From positions 186,001 through 250,000 of the forward strand of contig CAIUHP010000043.1 in the NCBI GenBank assembly GCA_903899015.1: a DNA stretch of 64,000 nt, given 5' to 3'. Positions within the stretch are counted from its first letter, which is position 1. Every line of letters starts with the position of its first letter. This stretch comes from an uncultured Armatimonadota bacterium (GTDB lineage Bacteria > Armatimonadota > Fimbriimonadia > Fimbriimonadales > Fimbriimonadaceae). The notes under the pieces are model-generated. The model was not told where the DNA came from and ran no database searches. It was given only the letters and a program-made list of their open reading frames with translations. Both the position numbers and the translations under genes were made by a program. Positions 62,097 to 64,000 of the stretch are shown here, one piece after another.

Positions 62097-62839
62097 TCAA
62101 AATTCCCAATGGAGTCTCATCGTGAGCACCGCAATTGATCCTCTATCTTGGTTGGATCCGGGATTCTGGATGACCTGACCATCCAACGTTGCGGTCAAAC
62201 TATCGAGGATGTGGTGCGAGTAATAAACCTCGACAGTATTCTCTCGACCGCCTTTTAATTTGCCATCCCCAAGAAGAAATCCTGCCCCACCGGCTGCCAA
62301 ATAGTCGCGATGTGGAGCTGACAGTCCGTTTGTGGCAAGCGCAATTCCTACATGATCCTTTGGTGCATGCCAGTGCTTGCCTTAAACTTGAGCACCGACG
62401 CTCATCTGGTTGACGCATTCCGTATAAGCATAACTTTCGGTCTTGCCATCATCCCAGCCAAGTCGGGCAAAAACGCCCGTCTCGCCATTGTCGGCCAAAG
62501 TCTGCTCTAAATTGAGTCCAAACCCGTATTTGATGGCTCCGTCTCTTTCAGTTGCGGTCACGCTAGGAGGGTTCCCAGTCTGCTTGCCAACCGCGATGGC
62601 TTGTTCGTAACTACCCGTGTGGGACGTGTTTCGATACGCCAGGAATCGCAAGGTGGTCGAATCAATCTTTTTTCCCAAACTTCGGGGTTTATCTCTCGTT
62701 CAGCTTGATCTCCGTGATCATGCGATATGTTGGTCGCGAGGAACAGGCCATTTGGAAGGACCGGCATCTCAAAAACGCGAGTCTGGATCGTTGCGTACGA
62801 TTCCAGAACAAGATTTAGGACTTCTTGACATTGAGTAAT
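62097..62839 (-). pseudogene. Carbohydrate porin (OprB-like) pseudogene
   Basis: Translated in pieces, the region reads as the C-terminal half of a carbohydrate-selective porin: HDHGDQAEREINPEVW, then after a frame change KKIDSTTLRFLAYRN, GAIKYGFGLNLEQ, GVFARLGWDDGKTESYAYTE, then a TAA stop (62382-62384) in frame, then DHVGIALATNGLSAPH, GAGFLLGDGKL, and the final RLHWEF. The frame change falls at GGGAAAAAAG (about 62675), a one-base loss. The N-terminal half is absent. Both lesions are needed to explain the reading, so this is a decayed gene unless the assembly has errors. Confidence 0.85.
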
Positions 62840-62877
62840 AACTCAACGAAATGTAACTCAAGGCTTCCCCGTGCTCG

Positions 62878-62913
62878 AAAAAATGGCCCACACTTTTGAA
62901 ATAGTGTAGGCCA
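62878..62913 (-). terminator. Intrinsic terminator of Ig-like protein B
   Basis: Stem TGGCCTACACT with AGTGTGGGCCA (one wobble on the minus strand), 8-base loop, followed on the minus strand by TTTTTT. It starts 24 bp after the stop of the secreted protein gene. Confidence 0.88.
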
Positions 62914-62936
62914 AAGAAGATTAGATCGATTCTAAA

Positions 62937-64000
62937 CTACATCTTTTGAAGGGTGACTGTGGTGGTTGACTGTCCGTCAGCACTCGTTACTATCACGATT
63001 AATTGGCCCTCGGAATCAAATGCTCCAAATCCAGAGTTTTTGTCGGTTTTCCCATTGCTCGTGGCCGATAAGCTCACGACTCCGGTTGAATTCACCGCCC
63101 CCTTTAGAGTTGATGATCCTCCACTTTGCGGGGTTGCTGTCCCAGTTATTGCACCCGAAGCAGAAACAGAAATCGTCACTAAACCGGAAGAATCAGCATT
63201 GGAGAAAGTTCCCGAGTAAGTTCCTGCAAACATCAACGGCTTGTTGACATAGTTCAGAGTGATCCATACCGTCGAGTTCTGATCGGTCGTGAGAGTTCCA
63301 AAGAGAAGTCCTTTCGGAGTGTAAGCAAACATTCCCGATGCAGTGTTGATGCCGCTTGTGTTGGAAACGGTCAGATTGGTATCGCCGTTCTTATCGATCG
63401 AGCCGGAAACCGTCTTTACACTGCTGCCGGTGACTTTGCCCGAGAGAGTTCCGTCCGCTGCTATTCCAATCGTCGCACCGCCGATTGAACCATCTGGTTG
63501 AAGGAACGATCCCACATACGACCCCATAAATGGATTCTTGGGTGCAGCTGTAAGAACGAGGCTGGCTGTCAACGTTTTTCCGCCCAATTTGGCGGTGACA
63601 ACAATCGTTTTCTTTGTGATGGTTGGTCTAGAAGAAACGGTGAAGGTTGCGGAGCTTTCGCCTTGGTTAATACTGACAAATGTTGGAAGGATCAGATCTT
63701 GACTTGAAGTCGCAGAGATTGGACATCCAAAGAGACCGGATGGCGCGGGACCAGAAAGTGTAATCTTTCCCGTCGCCGAACCACCGCTGGCAATTGTTGA
63801 AGGAGTGAAGGCAAACGTAGTCAGAGTTGGAGGGTTAATCGTCACCGGAATAACCGCAGAGGTATTTCCTAGAGTAACTGAGATCTTAGCGATCGTCGCC
63901 GAGCTTACAGGCGTAGTTGTGACGGAAAAAGTTCCGACTTTAGACCCCCCAGGAATTTGGAAACTTTCTGGGGCAATTGCCGACTGCGAATTACTTGTTA
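62937..64000 (-). CDS. Secreted Ig-like repeat protein B (5' end outside window)
   Basis: The frame is open to base 64000, so the N-terminus is missing; a GTG at 63845 is internal. The visible 354 residues contain the end of one Ig-like repeat (AIAPESFQIPGGSKVGTFSV), a second repeat (TTFAFTPSTIASGGSATGKI), then the C-terminal region with GSYVGSFLQPDGSIGG and GTYSGTFSNADSSG units, ending TTTVTLQKM. It is a clear paralogue of protein A at 60340-61914 over the whole C-terminal half. Its terminator lies directly downstream. Confidence 0.82.
   Translation of the reverse strand, partial: TSNSQSAIAPESFQIPGGSKVGTFSVTTTPVSSATIAKISVTLGNTSAVIPVTINPPTLTTFAFTPSTIASGGSATGKITLSGPAPSGLFGCPISATSSQDLILPTFVSINQGESSATFTVSSRPTITKKTIVVTAKLGGKTLTASLVLTAAPKNPFMGSYVGSFLQPDGSIGGATIGIAADGTLSGKVTGSSVKTVSGSIDKNGDTNLTVSNTSGINTASGMFAYTPKGLLFGTLTTDQNSTVWITLNYVNKPLMFAGTYSGTFSNADSSGLVTISVSASGAITGTATPQSGGSSTLKGAVNSTGVVSLSATSNGKTDKNSGFGAFDSEGQLIVIVTSADGQSTTTVTLQKM

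Overview
The window looks like chromosome from a free-living, Gram-negative-type (diderm) heterotroph with roughly balanced base composition. TolC, a decayed sugar porin, many Sec and Tat exported proteins and secreted glycosidases point to an outer membrane and polysaccharide feeding. The mix of DUF1501, DUF3160, DUF4342, GH3, phosphodiester glycosidase and Pls-type NRPS genes is compatible with Armatimonadota (Fimbriimonas-like), but that is a guess: there is no rRNA gene to test it. No phage, insertion sequence or CRISPR array was found.

Layout. 1-13.7 kb: the end of an M1-family peptidase, tolC, a DeaD-type RNA helicase, an amidase, an SGNH esterase, a DUF4342 protein, kdpE-kdpD (no kdpFABC in view), a YncE-propeller/phosphoesterase fusion and an aldo/keto reductase. 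13.8-20.7 kb: mostly exported proteins of unknown role, including an orphan secreted pair (15.5-17.1 kb) and a compact VCBS - DUF3160 - CapA operon. 20.9-24.5 kb: a molybdenum hydroxylase operon (2Fe-2S subunit, Tat-exported large subunit, XdhC). 24.6-40.2 kb: a GHL10 glycosidase-like protein, a BSP-type peptidase, an ABC exporter, PhoU, a CNNM/CorC transporter, a DUF1501 protein, a GH3 enzyme, a phosphodiester glycosidase and an LD-carboxypeptidase. 40.3-43.5 kb: the conserved rpmH-rnpA-yidD-yidC-jag cluster on the minus strand, in which rpmH overlaps rnpA by 50 bp. 43.7-49.3 kb: leuC coupled to a small secreted protein, a diguanylate cyclase, tRNA-Tyr and tRNA-Thr, and a GAF hybrid histidine kinase.

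The most interesting locus is 49.3-55.4 kb, a tightly packed minus-strand operon: a SET-domain methyltransferase, a 1321-residue Pls/PosA-like synthetase (adenylation and carrier domains, then membrane segments alternating with three left-handed beta-helix blocks), an integral-membrane acyltransferase and a phosphopantetheinyl transferase. It has the parts to activate an amino acid, hold it on a carrier, polymerise or transfer it at the membrane, and perhaps N-methylate or N-acylate the product. I know of no characterised pathway with this combination.

The right end (55.6-64 kb) carries a LamG protein, a class V aminotransferase, RecQ, a small exported protein, and two paralogous secreted Ig-like proteins flanking a carbohydrate porin pseudogene broken by one frameshift and one in-frame stop.
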